Below, in pieces: positions 23,524-32,245 of a stretch of 64,000 bases of DNA; position 1 is the stretch's first letter; the number at the start of each line of letters is the position of its first letter. The stretch comes from CAIMWS01 sp964409245 (GTDB taxonomy: Bacteria > Verrucomicrobiota > Verrucomicrobiia > Limisphaerales > UBA1319). Made by a program: the position numbers and the translations under genes. Where the stretch lies: assembly GCA_964409245.1 (NCBI GenBank), contig CAYPCQ010000029.1:1-64000 (forward strand), read 5' to 3'. Below the pieces are notes generated by a model. That model saw only the letters and a program-made list of their open reading frames with translations. It searched no databases and was not told the origin of the DNA.

Positions 23524-24852
23524 TCAGGCCGTGAACGGGGCGCGCATCGCTCGGGAACGCAGCCGGTTGGCTTCCGGATCGCCGACAAACTCGGCCTTGC
23601 GCAGGTCGAACTTCATGCTGCGCTTCAATTGTTCGCAGATGTCCGCCGCCAGGCAGATGCTCATGGACTGGAACATGACTTCGGGGTTCGCCACCGTAGG
23701 CCGGCGCGACCGCACGCAGTCAAAGAAATCGCGCACGTGGTTCAATTGCCGCTGGGTGCGCCCGGTGTACTCGGCCAGCACTTTCTTGTAATCGCGCAGC
23801 AGGGCCGGGGAGGAAACATCCGGCCGCGAATAACCATCGGCGGCGGCGGCCCAGCCTTCGGGGCCATCGAACCGCTCGCCACAAGATCCATGCCAGAGCT
23901 TGCATTGATCCCAAACCGAACCTCCGACCCGGTACAGAATCAATTTCACCCCGTTGGACAGGCGCGTCACCATCGTCACATCCGGCCCTTCCCAATCGAA
24001 ATCAATATGGGTGACGTTCGCCATGTCGATCCCCGCCAGGGCTTGGGCCACGGTGTGCGCGCCCCACATCGCCACATCGGTGGCGAAATCATAAAAGTGA
24101 TACCACCCGCCGCCATTCACATACCCGCTGTTGTACGGCCGCCAGGGGCTCGAACCGAGCCAGGCATCCCAATCCAGGTCGTTCTTGGAAGGTTCCGGTT
24201 CGGCCGGCAGCCAGTCCTGGCGCATCCCGTCGCGCCAGCGGATATCGGCGTAAATGGTATGGATCGGCCCCAGCCGGCCGGAGCGGGCCATTTCGATGGC
24301 GAAGACATGGTTCGGCTCGCTGAGCCGCTGGGCGCCGGTTTGGAAAACGCGCCCGTAACGGCGGGCGGTCTCCACCACCAGCTGCCCCTGGGCCATGGTG
24401 AGGCAGGCCGGCTTCTCGCAATAGACATCCTTGCCGGCGCGCATCGCCCACACCGAGGCCAGGGCGTGCCAGCGGTCGCCGGTGGCGATCAGCATGGCGT
24501 CGATATCCGTCCGCTCCGCCAGCAGCTGGCGCATGTCGCCGTAAACCGCGCAATCCTGGTTGCCGTATTTGCTGTCCACCGTTTTCTTGGCCGCCTCGCG
24601 CCGGCCTTTCACGGCGTCGCACACGGCCACCCACTGCACATCCGGCTCGGTCAGCATCCAGCCCAGATCATGGGAGCCGCGGCCGCCGATGCCGATGCCG
24701 CCCATCACGATGCGTTCGCTGGGGGCCACGCTGCCGCCCCGCCCCAGGGCGGAAGCGGGAATGATACATGGCAGCGCCGCGGCGCCCGCCGCCACCGCCG
24801 CCCGGGCCAGGAACCGGCGCCGGGTGAGTGTTCCGCTATTGTCATTGCTCAT
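23524..24852 (-). CDS. Tat-exported Gfo/Idh/MocA-family oxidoreductase
   Basis: 442 residues. The N-terminus carries a twin-arginine signal (TRRRFLARAAVAAGAAALP). The Rossmann fold follows: GGIGIGGRGSHDLGWML, VCDAVKGRREAA, then MLIATGDRWHA and the EKP catalytic motif in YCEKPACLTMAQG. The C-terminal dimerisation domain is long, with GGGWYHFYDFATDVAMWGAH. These enzymes use NAD(P) tightly bound to oxidise or reduce sugars; Tat export fits a folded, cofactor-loaded periplasmic enzyme such as glucose-fructose oxidoreductase. The usual EKPL reads EKPA here. It is cotranscribed with the HEAT-DUF1080 gene. Confidence 0.93.
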   Translation of the reverse strand: MSNDNSGTLTRRRFLARAAVAAGAAALPCIIPASALGRGGSVAPSERIVMGGIGIGGRGSHDLGWMLTEPDVQWVAVCDAVKGRREAAKKTVDSKYGNQDCAVYGDMRQLLAERTDIDAMLIATGDRWHALASVWAMRAGKDVYCEKPACLTMAQGQLVVETARRYGRVFQTGAQRLSEPNHVFAIEMARSGRLGPIHTIYADIRWRDGMRQDWLPAEPEPSKNDLDWDAWLGSSPWRPYNSGYVNGGGWYHFYDFATDVAMWGAHTVAQALAGIDMANVTHIDFDWEGPDVTMVTRLSNGVKLILYRVGGSVWDQCKLWHGSCGERFDGPEGWAAAADGYSRPDVSSPALLRDYKKVLAEYTGRTQRQLNHVRDFFDCVRSRRPTVANPEVMFQSMSICLAADICEQLKRSMKFDLRKAEFVGDPEANRLRSRAMRAPFTA

Positions 24853-25019
24853 ACGATTTTTCCTTCATTTCGGCGAAAACATCGCCCTCCAGAGTTTTCA
24901 TTAAAACATGCTCCAAGCATTTCCCGAATGGATGCCATGGTCTGGCGCTCATCTTAGGGCCGGTTTCCATTCAATCAAGCTTGATCAGCAGGTGGATTGA
25001 AACGACGGCGACCGGAAAC

Positions 25020-25709
25020 TCATTCCGGTGCGGCTCGGTCCTTTTCCGGGGCCGGCATCCGGCCATGGGCCATCCAGATCAGGAAGGCGATCAGGCAGGT
25101 GAAGCCGATCCATTCCCAAAGCGGCGTCGAATGCAGCCCGTCCCCCGGCCAGTGCCGCAGGGCCGCATCCCGCTGGCACATCCGCTCCCAGGCGCTCAGC
25201 TCCGCCCAGCCAATGAGCATGAGCAGCCCGTAGAGATGAAACGGCCACAGCGCGCGCCAGCGCACCCCGGACCACCACAGTGCCACCCCATCCAGGGCGA
25301 TGGCCCCCGCCATGAACGGGATCGCGAGGATCGCCAGGCTGGTATGCCAGTGGCCGATGGGCCGGCCCAGCCACCCCATCTGGCGCGTATCCGGAATCCA
25401 AACCACCAGTAGCAACAGCACGAGAGCCAAAAACATGGCGCCGCTGCTCCATGCCGCGGCTCTCCCAATCCGTGGCCGCAGCCGGCGATGCCGCTCCGCC
25501 GCGCAGCGGCCCAGCAGCACCACCAGGGCGGTCATGCCCGCTTGATAGAACCGCCAGCCATCCGGGTTCCGGTCGGCATCCGGTGAACCCAGGAACGAGA
25601 TCGTGCAACGCAGGATCGAGAAATGGTTCGCCGCCGGGTAGCAGCACCAGGCCGCCACCAGGCCCACCACGGCTATGACCCCGGGTAAAACTGTTCCCTT
25701 CCGCTGCAT
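25020..25709 (-). CDS. Multi-pass membrane protein, DUF998-like
   Basis: 229 residues from the ATG at 25707-25709; a longer in-frame start at 25835 would add a non-hydrophobic stretch and is less likely. About six hydrophobic helices are visible, including VLPGVIAVVGLVAAWCCYPA, the next near SGAMFLALVLLLLVVWI, and the last WIGFTCLIAFLIWMAHG. The first loop has the ISFLGSPDADRNPDG pattern seen in DUF998-type membrane proteins. No transport or catalytic motif was seen. The function is unknown. Confidence 0.75.
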   Translation of the reverse strand: MQRKGTVLPGVIAVVGLVAAWCCYPAANHFSILRCTISFLGSPDADRNPDGWRFYQAGMTALVVLLGRCAAERHRRLRPRIGRAAAWSSGAMFLALVLLLLVVWIPDTRQMGWLGRPIGHWHTSLAILAIPFMAGAIALDGVALWWSGVRWRALWPFHLYGLLMLIGWAELSAWERMCQRDAALRHWPGDGLHSTPLWEWIGFTCLIAFLIWMAHGRMPAPEKDRAAPE

Positions 25710-25888
25710 CGCTGGAGAATTATTATCTGATCGTTTCGCTCCTGAAAATGCCGTGCATCGCGTTTCCAGGAAATCCAAAAGTGCCAGGGAATCGGTTTTC
25801 AGGGGCGAACGAAGGGTTGGACACCCGATCCTCAAAGGGCCATAATCACAGAAACAGAGGACTGTGGGAAGAAACGAAACGAGTCACT

Positions 25889-25934
25889 GGCGAGGCTTCG
25901 CCTGAGACCGTAAGACAGGCTTCCAGCCTGTCTT
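25889..25934. repeat. Two adjacent hairpins between divergent genes
   Basis: GGCGA/TCGCC (25889-25902) is followed by a perfect 10-bp stem AAGACAGGCT-TCC-AGCCTGTCTT (25912-25934) and then TTG. The second looks like an intrinsic terminator but lies between two genes transcribed away from each other. A dispersed palindrome is equally likely. The rest of this 313-bp space shows nothing else. Confidence 0.5.
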
Positions 25935-26022
25935 TTGACAACGTGCCCGGTTTATACGCGTTTTGAAGTTCAAGGTCTCTGGAAGAGCGGATCGAACGGT
26001 TGTTTCTGCCAGCGCAGCGCAC

Positions 26023-26625
26023 ATGACCAAGCATAAAAAACGGCTCTTGACCGGCATCCCGGTGGTGATCGCAATCGCCGCGCTGCTCTGGTTCCGGCTG
26101 AGCGAGCCGGTTCAGCCGTTTCGGCTCCAATTCCTTTATCTCACGAACGATGCGGCAAAAGGCTCGTTTGCAGTGATGCAGATGGAACATAACCTGCCTT
26201 ACGTGATAGGGGCTCATTTTGCCTGGTTTCAACGGCTGGATGCGGATGGATTTTGGATCAACCGCTACCATCCAACCGGATGGTTTCAACTGACGCTGGA
26301 TGGTGGAAACCGCTCCGAAATTGAGATGGAGCAGCACTCGCTCCAACTGAACCCCCAATTTACGCAATTTCATCAAATTCTCGTAAGGCCGCCACCGGAA
26401 AGTGGAAAATGGCGCGCTTCCCTGGAGCTGGGGCTGCCAGACAACCCCGGCTGCGCGTCTTCCCGGCCGCTGAAAATCAGGATCGTTGATGGCATCGATT
26501 CAGTGGTTCATTGGCTGCCGCTTTCGTCGGATGTGAAATTGCACAGTTATTTGTGGGCCATGCAGAAGCGGATGGTCTGGAGCGAACCTTTTGACCTCCC
26601 GCCTCCTCCAGCATCGGTCAGATGA
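26023..26625 (+). CDS. Membrane-anchored protein of unknown function
   Basis: 200 residues from the ATG at 26023. A basic start and one hydrophobic helix (RLLTGIPVVIAIAALLWFRL) suggest an N-terminal anchor or uncleaved signal, with the rest outside the cytoplasm. The remainder looks like a single beta-rich domain (FRLQFLYLTNDAAKGSFAVM, GWFQLTLDGGNRSEIEMEQH). No known motif was recognised. It is transcribed divergently from the membrane protein at 25020-25709. Confidence 0.6.
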   Translation: MTKHKKRLLTGIPVVIAIAALLWFRLSEPVQPFRLQFLYLTNDAAKGSFAVMQMEHNLPYVIGAHFAWFQRLDADGFWINRYHPTGWFQLTLDGGNRSEIEMEQHSLQLNPQFTQFHQILVRPPPESGKWRASLELGLPDNPGCASSRPLKIRIVDGIDSVVHWLPLSSDVKLHSYLWAMQKRMVWSEPFDLPPPPASVR

Positions 26626-26821
26626 TGGCCATGCGTTGGGGATCCGGAGCGGTTTGATCCATAAGCCGCCGCACCGCTCGCGAATTGGCAGCGAAAGGCC
26701 CATTGCCGTTGGCCCAGGAGCGCTCTGGAAAAACTTGCGGCCGCCGTCCAGGCCACCCGCTGCCGGCCGCGGCCCGCTCATGGTTGCGACCTCGCTTGAC
26801 AGCGCCGCCTGAAAGCCGACA

Positions 26822-27805
26822 ATGCCTCCCATGCACAGCACAAAAAACAATTCCTCAACGATCCTGAATAAGAGCCTGGACCGCCGGAGCTTTTTGGGGG
26901 CCAGTGTTGCCGCCGGCGCCGGAATGCTCTGGGCGGACACCCCGAAAGCCCAAGCCCAGCCGGCGGCGGCAGCGAGCCGGAAATTCAAACTCAAATACGC
27001 GCCCACGTTCGGGGCGTTCGAGGCGCACGCGGGCAAGGATCCCTTGGCCCAGTTGCGCTTCATGGCCGAGGCCGGCTTCTCGGCGCTGCTGGACGGCGGC
27101 TTCCTCGGCCGGCCGCCCGAGCAGCAGGAGAAGCTGGCCAGGGAGATGGAAAAGCTCGGCATCACGCTGGGCGGGCCCTATTGCAGCACCACCATCGGCG
27201 GCCAAAGCCTCGTGGCGGGGACCGATCACCAGGAAGGCTACGCGAAGTATTACAAGGGCATCTGCGAGCAGCTTAAACGCGTGGATGGCAAGTGGTTCCT
27301 GGTCGTTCCGGGCGCATTGGTCAAAGGCCTGACCATGGAGCAGATGACCGCCAACCTGATCGAGAACCTGAAGGCGATCATGAAGGAAGTCGAGCCGACC
27401 GGGCGCATCATGACGCTCGAACCGCTGAATCCGCGCGACCACAAGGGCCTGTTCCTGACCCGGATCCCCCAGGCGATGGAGATCTGCAAGGCGGTGGGGA
27501 GCCCCTCCTGCAAGATCGTCAACGACCTCTACCACCAGCAGATCACCGAAGGGGATCTGATCCCCAACATCAAACTGGCCTGGGATTACATCGCGCACTA
27601 CCACCTGGGCGACTCGCCGGGACGCCGGGAGCCGACGACGGGCGAAATCAACTACCGCACCATCTTCAAGTTCCTGCATGAAAAAGGCTACCAAGGGGTG
27701 CTCGGGATGGAGCATGGCAAGAGCAAGGGGGGCAAGGAAGGCGAGGTCGCGCTGCTGGACGCCTACCGCTGGTGCGACGCGTTCGATACCCCTTATAAGA
27801 TTTGA
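26822..27805 (+). CDS. Exported hydroxypyruvate isomerase-like TIM-barrel protein
   Basis: 327 residues with a twin-arginine-type signal (LDRRSFLGASVAAGAGML). The rest is a xylose-isomerase-like TIM barrel of the Hyi/IolE/IolI type: FGAFEAHAGKDPLAQLRFMA, LEPLN as the first metal-binding glutamate, VNDLYHQQ, YHLGDSPGRREP, and GMEHGKSKGG near the C-terminus. The two glutamates, Asp and His of the divalent metal site are all present. These enzymes isomerise or epimerise small sugars or keto acids. Export is unusual for classical Hyi but common for family members in this phylum. A second in-frame ATG lies three codons downstream. Confidence 0.9.
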   Translation: MPPMHSTKNNSSTILNKSLDRRSFLGASVAAGAGMLWADTPKAQAQPAAAASRKFKLKYAPTFGAFEAHAGKDPLAQLRFMAEAGFSALLDGGFLGRPPEQQEKLAREMEKLGITLGGPYCSTTIGGQSLVAGTDHQEGYAKYYKGICEQLKRVDGKWFLVVPGALVKGLTMEQMTANLIENLKAIMKEVEPTGRIMTLEPLNPRDHKGLFLTRIPQAMEICKAVGSPSCKIVNDLYHQQITEGDLIPNIKLAWDYIAHYHLGDSPGRREPTTGEINYRTIFKFLHEKGYQGVLGMEHGKSKGGKEGEVALLDAYRWCDAFDTPYKI

Positions 27806-28025
27806 GGTTGCAGCCGGGCGGCGGTGGCGGTTCCTAACCATGGCTCCCGATGGCCTTCGGCGCCCCGCGGATCTCTTTAAAACGGGCGGGCTGGGCGGTG
27901 GCCATGAGGCGGGATATCCGTTTGGCCCACCGTCAGGCTGCGGATGTCTGCAGCAGGGTTCGTGCCGGATTGGACAACCATTCCCATGGGGTGGCAAATC
28001 GCAGTGAAGGCTTGAGTGCGCTGCG

Positions 28026-29183
28026 ATGACCGCTATAAATTATGGAATGGAGTTGACCAGCCCAAGCCCGGGCTACGGGTACCGCCAGACGTTTGTGCCA
28101 GACGCCCAGACTTGCGCCAGGAAGATGTGGAAAGTTTCCCGATGGCGGGGAGTGGAGATATCTCCCCGAAGTGACGGGAAACTTTGGTGCAAGTGGGGGC
28201 GGCGCCTTGCTTCTGGATTCGCGGCGTTTTTGGGAAAGGCCGGCCATGCCGGCGGACCACTGGGGTGCTGGAGAATCCGGAAGGATCTTATCCTTACCCT
28301 GGGATCGTTTTTGATATTGGCGGGGTGCGGCCGGAATCCGGAACCCGCAGGCCCGGTGTATGCAGACCAGCCGGATGGGCAGGAGCCTGTTGGTTTCCAT
28401 TTTGCGGTGCACCCATTGCACAACCCCCAGCGCCTGGTGGAATTGTATGGCCCCCTGGCTGATTACCTCAACGCCAACCTGGACGGGGTCAGATTCAGCA
28501 TTGAGGCATCGCGGGACTACGCGGAATTTGAACGAAAATATCGAGTCCGGGAGGATGAGTTCATCCTGCCCAACCCCTGGCAGTGCCTGGAGGCCATGAA
28601 AAACGGTTATGAGGTCATCGCGATGACCGGCTTGCCTGAAGATTTCAAAGGCCTGATCCTCGTGCGCCAGGACAGCCCCATCCGGCAGGTCCAGGATCTG
28701 AAGGGCAAAGCGGTTTCCTATCCCTCGCCGACGGCGCTGGCCGCCTGCATGATGCCGCAATGGTTTTTGCATGCCAATGGGCTCGATATCAACCGGGACG
28801 TGATAAACCGGTTCGTCGGTTCGCAGGAGTCGTCCATCTTGAACGTATTCCTGGAGCAAACCCAGGCCGGGTGCACCTGGCCTCCTCCCTGGCGGGCATT
28901 TCGCAGGGATCATCCTGAGCAAGCGGCCCAATTGAAGGTTTTATGGGAGACCCCTCCGCTGGTGAATAATGCGGTCATGGTCCGGAGTGGCGTTCCCGCC
29001 GTGGTGCGCGAAGCGGTGCGCCGCCTTTTGTTGCAGCTGCATGAAATCCCAGCCGGGCGGGCCATTCTGGCCCGGATGGAAACGGACCGGTTCCTCCCGG
29101 CCACCGCCGCTGACTACGAGCCGGTGCGCCGGTTCATCGCCACCTTCGAGGCGGAAGTCCGGCCCGTGGAGGCCCGCCGATGA
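28026..29183 (+). CDS. PhnD-like periplasmic binding lipoprotein
   Basis: The coding frame is open from 28026, but the real start is uncertain. The lipobox (SFLILAGC, cysteine at 28326) would be only about 33 residues from a TTG at 28230, whereas upstream starts leave an over-long leader. The mature part matches phosphate/phosphonate-type solute-binding proteins: GFHFAVHPLHNPQRLVELYG, ADYLNANL, the DEFILPNPWQCLEAMKNGYE pocket loop, and DLKGKAVSYPSPTALAACM. No ABC permease or ATPase is nearby. Its stop overlaps the kinase start by 4 bp, so it probably feeds ligand information to that kinase rather than a transporter. Confidence 0.85.
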   Translation: MTAINYGMELTSPSPGYGYRQTFVPDAQTCARKMWKVSRWRGVEISPRSDGKLWCKWGRRLASGFAAFLGKAGHAGGPLGCWRIRKDLILTLGSFLILAGCGRNPEPAGPVYADQPDGQEPVGFHFAVHPLHNPQRLVELYGPLADYLNANLDGVRFSIEASRDYAEFERKYRVREDEFILPNPWQCLEAMKNGYEVIAMTGLPEDFKGLILVRQDSPIRQVQDLKGKAVSYPSPTALAACMMPQWFLHANGLDINRDVINRFVGSQESSILNVFLEQTQAGCTWPPPWRAFRRDHPEQAAQLKVLWETPPLVNNAVMVRSGVPAVVREAVRRLLLQLHEIPAGRAILARMETDRFLPATAADYEPVRRFIATFEAEVRPVEARR

Positions 29184-31414
29184 CCAGCCTTGGCGGCCTG
29201 CTGCGGCAGAATTTGCGCCTGCAGCTCATCCTGGCGGTGGCCGCCGTGCATGCCGTGCTGATGCTGCTCTTTGTCTGGGATCTCACGCAGCGCCAGAAAT
29301 CCATGCTGCTCGATCACCAGGCCGCCCAAGCCAGCGCGATGGCGCAGACGATCACCGCTTCGGCGGCCGGCTGGGTGGCGGCCAGCGACCTGTCGGGGCT
29401 GCAGGAAATCATCGAAGCTCAAAGGCCCCATCCAGACCTGGAATATGCCATGGTGCTCGACTCGCATGGCCGGGTGCTGGCCCACACCGACCAGGCCCGG
29501 ATCGGGCAGTTCGTGCGTGATCTGCCGGCGGCGGCGAAGCTGGCCGTGCTCCAGCGCTCGGCGCTGCTGGTGGATGTGGCAAACCCGATTGTCCTGGCCG
29601 GCCGGCCTCTCGGCTGGGTGCGGCTGGGCATGGGCCAGCGCGGCACCGGCGCCGAGCTGGGCCGGATCACCCGCAACGGTGTCCTCTACGCCCTGGGGGC
29701 GATCGTGATCGGCACCGTCATCGCCGCGCTCATGGGCGCCCGGCTGACCGCGAGGATTTACGCGATCCGGGCGGTTTCCCAAGCGGTGCGCGCGGGGGAC
29801 CGGGAGGTGCGGGTCCAGCCGGCCGGGGAGGACGAAGTGGGGCAGCTGGCCGGGGATTTCAACGGCATGCTCGACAGCCTCAGCCTCAAGGAGCGGGAGA
29901 TCGCGCAGCTGAACGCCGGCCTGGAGCGTCTGGTGGGCGAGCGCACGAAAGAGCTGGCGGAAGCCCTGGATCTGAACCGCAATCTGGTTGAAACCGCCGC
30001 GCTGGGCATCCTGGCCTTTGAAGCCGGGGGCCAGTGTGTGCTGGCCAACGAGTTCGCCTCGCGGATCATTGGGGGGACCGTCGAGCAGCTGCGGAGCCAG
30101 AACTTCCGGCAGATCGATTCCTGGAGCCAATCGGGTTTGCGCGCGGCCGCGGAGCAAGCCCTGGCCACCGGCCTGCCGCAGCGCGTGGAGATCGGCATTA
30201 TTACCTCCTTTCAGCGGAATGTCGTCCTCGACTGCTCGTTGAGCCGGTTCGAGGCGCGCGGGCTGACCCACCTGCTGCTGACCTTCGCCGACACCACCCG
30301 GCGCAAGCGGGCGGAGGAGGATCTCGCCCGCGCCCAACAGCTCCTCCGCTTGGTGCTGGATACGATCCCCATCGGGGTCTTCTGGAAAGACCGTGAATCC
30401 CGCTTCCTCGGCTGCAACCTGCACGCGGCCCGGGACGCCGGGCTGGCGGCGCCGGAGCAGATCATTGGCCGGACCGACTTCGAGCTCGCCTGGAGCGCCT
30501 TGGCGGATGCTTACCAGGCCGATGACCGGGCGGTGATGGAGGCTGCCAGTGCCAAGACCGGCATCGAGGAGAAAATCGTGCATCCCGGCGGACAGGTGCA
30601 ATGGGTGAGGATGAACAAGCTTCCCCTGTGCCACGCCAGCGGCGTGGTCTTTGGGGTGCTCGGCACCTACGAGGACATCAGCCTCCGGAAGCGGATGGAA
30701 GCCGAGCAGCAGAAACTCCTGGATGAACTGGTCCGCTCCAACGCCGACCTCGAGCAATTTGCCTACGTGGCTTCCCACGATTTGAAATCGCCCTTGCGCG
30801 CCATCGAGAGCCTGGCCGGCTGGCTGCAGGAGGATCTGGAGCCGGTGCTCACCAGCCAGAGCCGCGAACACCTGCGCCTGCTGCGCCAGCGGACGGACCG
30901 CATGGAGCGGCTGCTCAACGACCTGCTGGCTTATGCCCGGGCGGGCAGGATGCCAGTGGACCTCATGGCCACGGACGTCACCCGCCTGGTGCGGGACATG
31001 GGGGGGCTGATCAACCTGCCGGAAGGGTTTGTCCTGCGCCAGGAGGGAGCCTTGCCGGTTTTTACCACGGCCTCCACCCCGCTGAACACCGTCCTCACCA
31101 ACCTGGTCAATAATGCCGTCAAGCACCACGACCGGAAAGCGGGCGTGATCGAGGTTTCCGCGCGGGAGGACGGCGACTGGTATGAATTCTCGGTGGCCGA
31201 CGATGGCCGGGGGATTCCCCCCGAGTTCCACGAGCGCATCTGGGGCATGTTCCAGACGCTCCGGCCGCGCGACGAAGTGGAGGGCAGCGGGATCGGCCTG
31301 GCGCTGGTCCAGCGCATCGTCACGCGGTATGGCGGCCGGGTCTCCGTGGCGTGCCGGCAGCCGCGCGGCTCCCTCTTCCGTTTCACCTGGCCCAAAACCA
31401 TCCCCACCCAATGA
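29180..31414 (+). CDS. Membrane sensor histidine kinase with two PAS domains
   Basis: 744 residues. A transmembrane helix at about 13-33 and another at about 166-190 bound a periplasmic Cache-like sensor. A HAMP linker (about 190-245) follows, then PAS regions at about 265-380 and 390-510. The HisKA helix has the phospho-histidine in FAYVASHDLKSPLRAIE. The ATPase domain has NLVNNAVKHHD (N box), VADDGRGIP (G1) and GSGIGLALVQRIV (G2). It overlaps the PhnD-like lipoprotein gene by 4 bp and is followed after 51 bp by a response regulator, so the three form one signalling operon in which the lipoprotein may be the ligand-binding input. Confidence 0.94.
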   Translation: MTSLGGLLRQNLRLQLILAVAAVHAVLMLLFVWDLTQRQKSMLLDHQAAQASAMAQTITASAAGWVAASDLSGLQEIIEAQRPHPDLEYAMVLDSHGRVLAHTDQARIGQFVRDLPAAAKLAVLQRSALLVDVANPIVLAGRPLGWVRLGMGQRGTGAELGRITRNGVLYALGAIVIGTVIAALMGARLTARIYAIRAVSQAVRAGDREVRVQPAGEDEVGQLAGDFNGMLDSLSLKEREIAQLNAGLERLVGERTKELAEALDLNRNLVETAALGILAFEAGGQCVLANEFASRIIGGTVEQLRSQNFRQIDSWSQSGLRAAAEQALATGLPQRVEIGIITSFQRNVVLDCSLSRFEARGLTHLLLTFADTTRRKRAEEDLARAQQLLRLVLDTIPIGVFWKDRESRFLGCNLHAARDAGLAAPEQIIGRTDFELAWSALADAYQADDRAVMEAASAKTGIEEKIVHPGGQVQWVRMNKLPLCHASGVVFGVLGTYEDISLRKRMEAEQQKLLDELVRSNADLEQFAYVASHDLKSPLRAIESLAGWLQEDLEPVLTSQSREHLRLLRQRTDRMERLLNDLLAYARAGRMPVDLMATDVTRLVRDMGGLINLPEGFVLRQEGALPVFTTASTPLNTVLTNLVNNAVKHHDRKAGVIEVSAREDGDWYEFSVADDGRGIPPEFHERIWGMFQTLRPRDEVEGSGIGLALVQRIVTRYGGRVSVACRQPRGSLFRFTWPKTIPTQ

Positions 31415-31465
31415 TCGCCGCCACGATCAGCAGGCCGGGGAATTATTGTGAAGGAAAACTGTGAT

Positions 31466-32101
31466 ATGCCCCCGGAAAAAATAACCCCGTCCACCCCCAT
31501 CCGGGTGCTCGTGGTGGATGACGATGTAGTGGACCGGCTGCGGCTGGTGCGCATGCTGAACCAGGCGCCTGGGTGCACCTTTATCATCGAGGAGGTGGTG
31601 GACAAAGCCAGTGCGGTGGCGGCTTTGAAAACCAAAGCCTTCGACTGCGTGCTCCTCGACTTTCGGCTGCCCGATGGGGATGGGATGGATCTGCTCAAGG
31701 AGATCCATGCCGCCGCCGGGGAATGCCCGCCCATGATCATGCAAACCACCCTTGACCATGCGGAAACCGCGATCGAAACCCTCGCCCAAGGGGCCCAGGA
31801 CTATCTGGTCAAAGGGCGTTTCAACAGTGCGGAACTCCACCGGGCCATCCGGCATGCCATCCAGCGGGACCAGCTCGTCAAGGAGCGCAACCGCCTGACC
31901 ACCGAACTCCAGACCGCCCTGGCCAGGGTCAAGACGCTGGAGGGCTTGCTGCCCATGTGCGCCTGGTGCAAAAAGATGTTCCAGAACGAAAAAGGCGAAT
32001 GGCAGACGTTCGATGCCTTTATCGGGCAGCATACCAACGTGATCATTTCCCACGGCGTGTGTTCGGAGTGCGAGCTGAAGTATTTCAACCTGAAAACGTG
32101 A
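31466..32101 (+). CDS. Response regulator with C-terminal four-cysteine tail
   Basis: 211 residues from the ATG at 31466, preceded by AAGGA; a GTG at 31448 is in frame but less likely. The receiver has VLVVDDDVVDRLRL, the phospho-acceptor in CVLLDFRLPDGDGMD and the lysine in DYLVKGRFN. A coiled linker leads to a tail with GLLPMCAWCKKMF and SHGVCSECELKYF. This CxxC…CxxC tail is known at the end of many PAS and receiver proteins and probably binds a metal or senses redox state. There is no DNA-binding domain. It is the likely partner of the kinase just upstream. Confidence 0.92.
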   Translation: MPPEKITPSTPIRVLVVDDDVVDRLRLVRMLNQAPGCTFIIEEVVDKASAVAALKTKAFDCVLLDFRLPDGDGMDLLKEIHAAAGECPPMIMQTTLDHAETAIETLAQGAQDYLVKGRFNSAELHRAIRHAIQRDQLVKERNRLTTELQTALARVKTLEGLLPMCAWCKKMFQNEKGEWQTFDAFIGQHTNVIISHGVCSECELKYFNLKT

Positions 32102-32245
32102 GTTGCGGCACGCTCCCAGCCGCAAGTTCCCGGGCGGCCTGGGATTTCAACGGCTCCGCCGTTCTTTTGAGCGGTTCAACCGCTCTTTTCAGAATGATTG
32201 GGGGCGCTGAGCACGCCCGGAACCCCCCCCAGCGGGCCCCCCGCT

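Noticed and set aside
25846..26376. A 176-codon minus-strand frame opposite the membrane-anchored protein
   Set aside because: It covers the hairpins and runs antisense to a better-supported gene with a membrane segment.
29114..31411. A 765-codon open frame on the minus strand under the PhnD-linked kinase
   Set aside because: No family motifs; the plus-strand kinase has every expected box in order.
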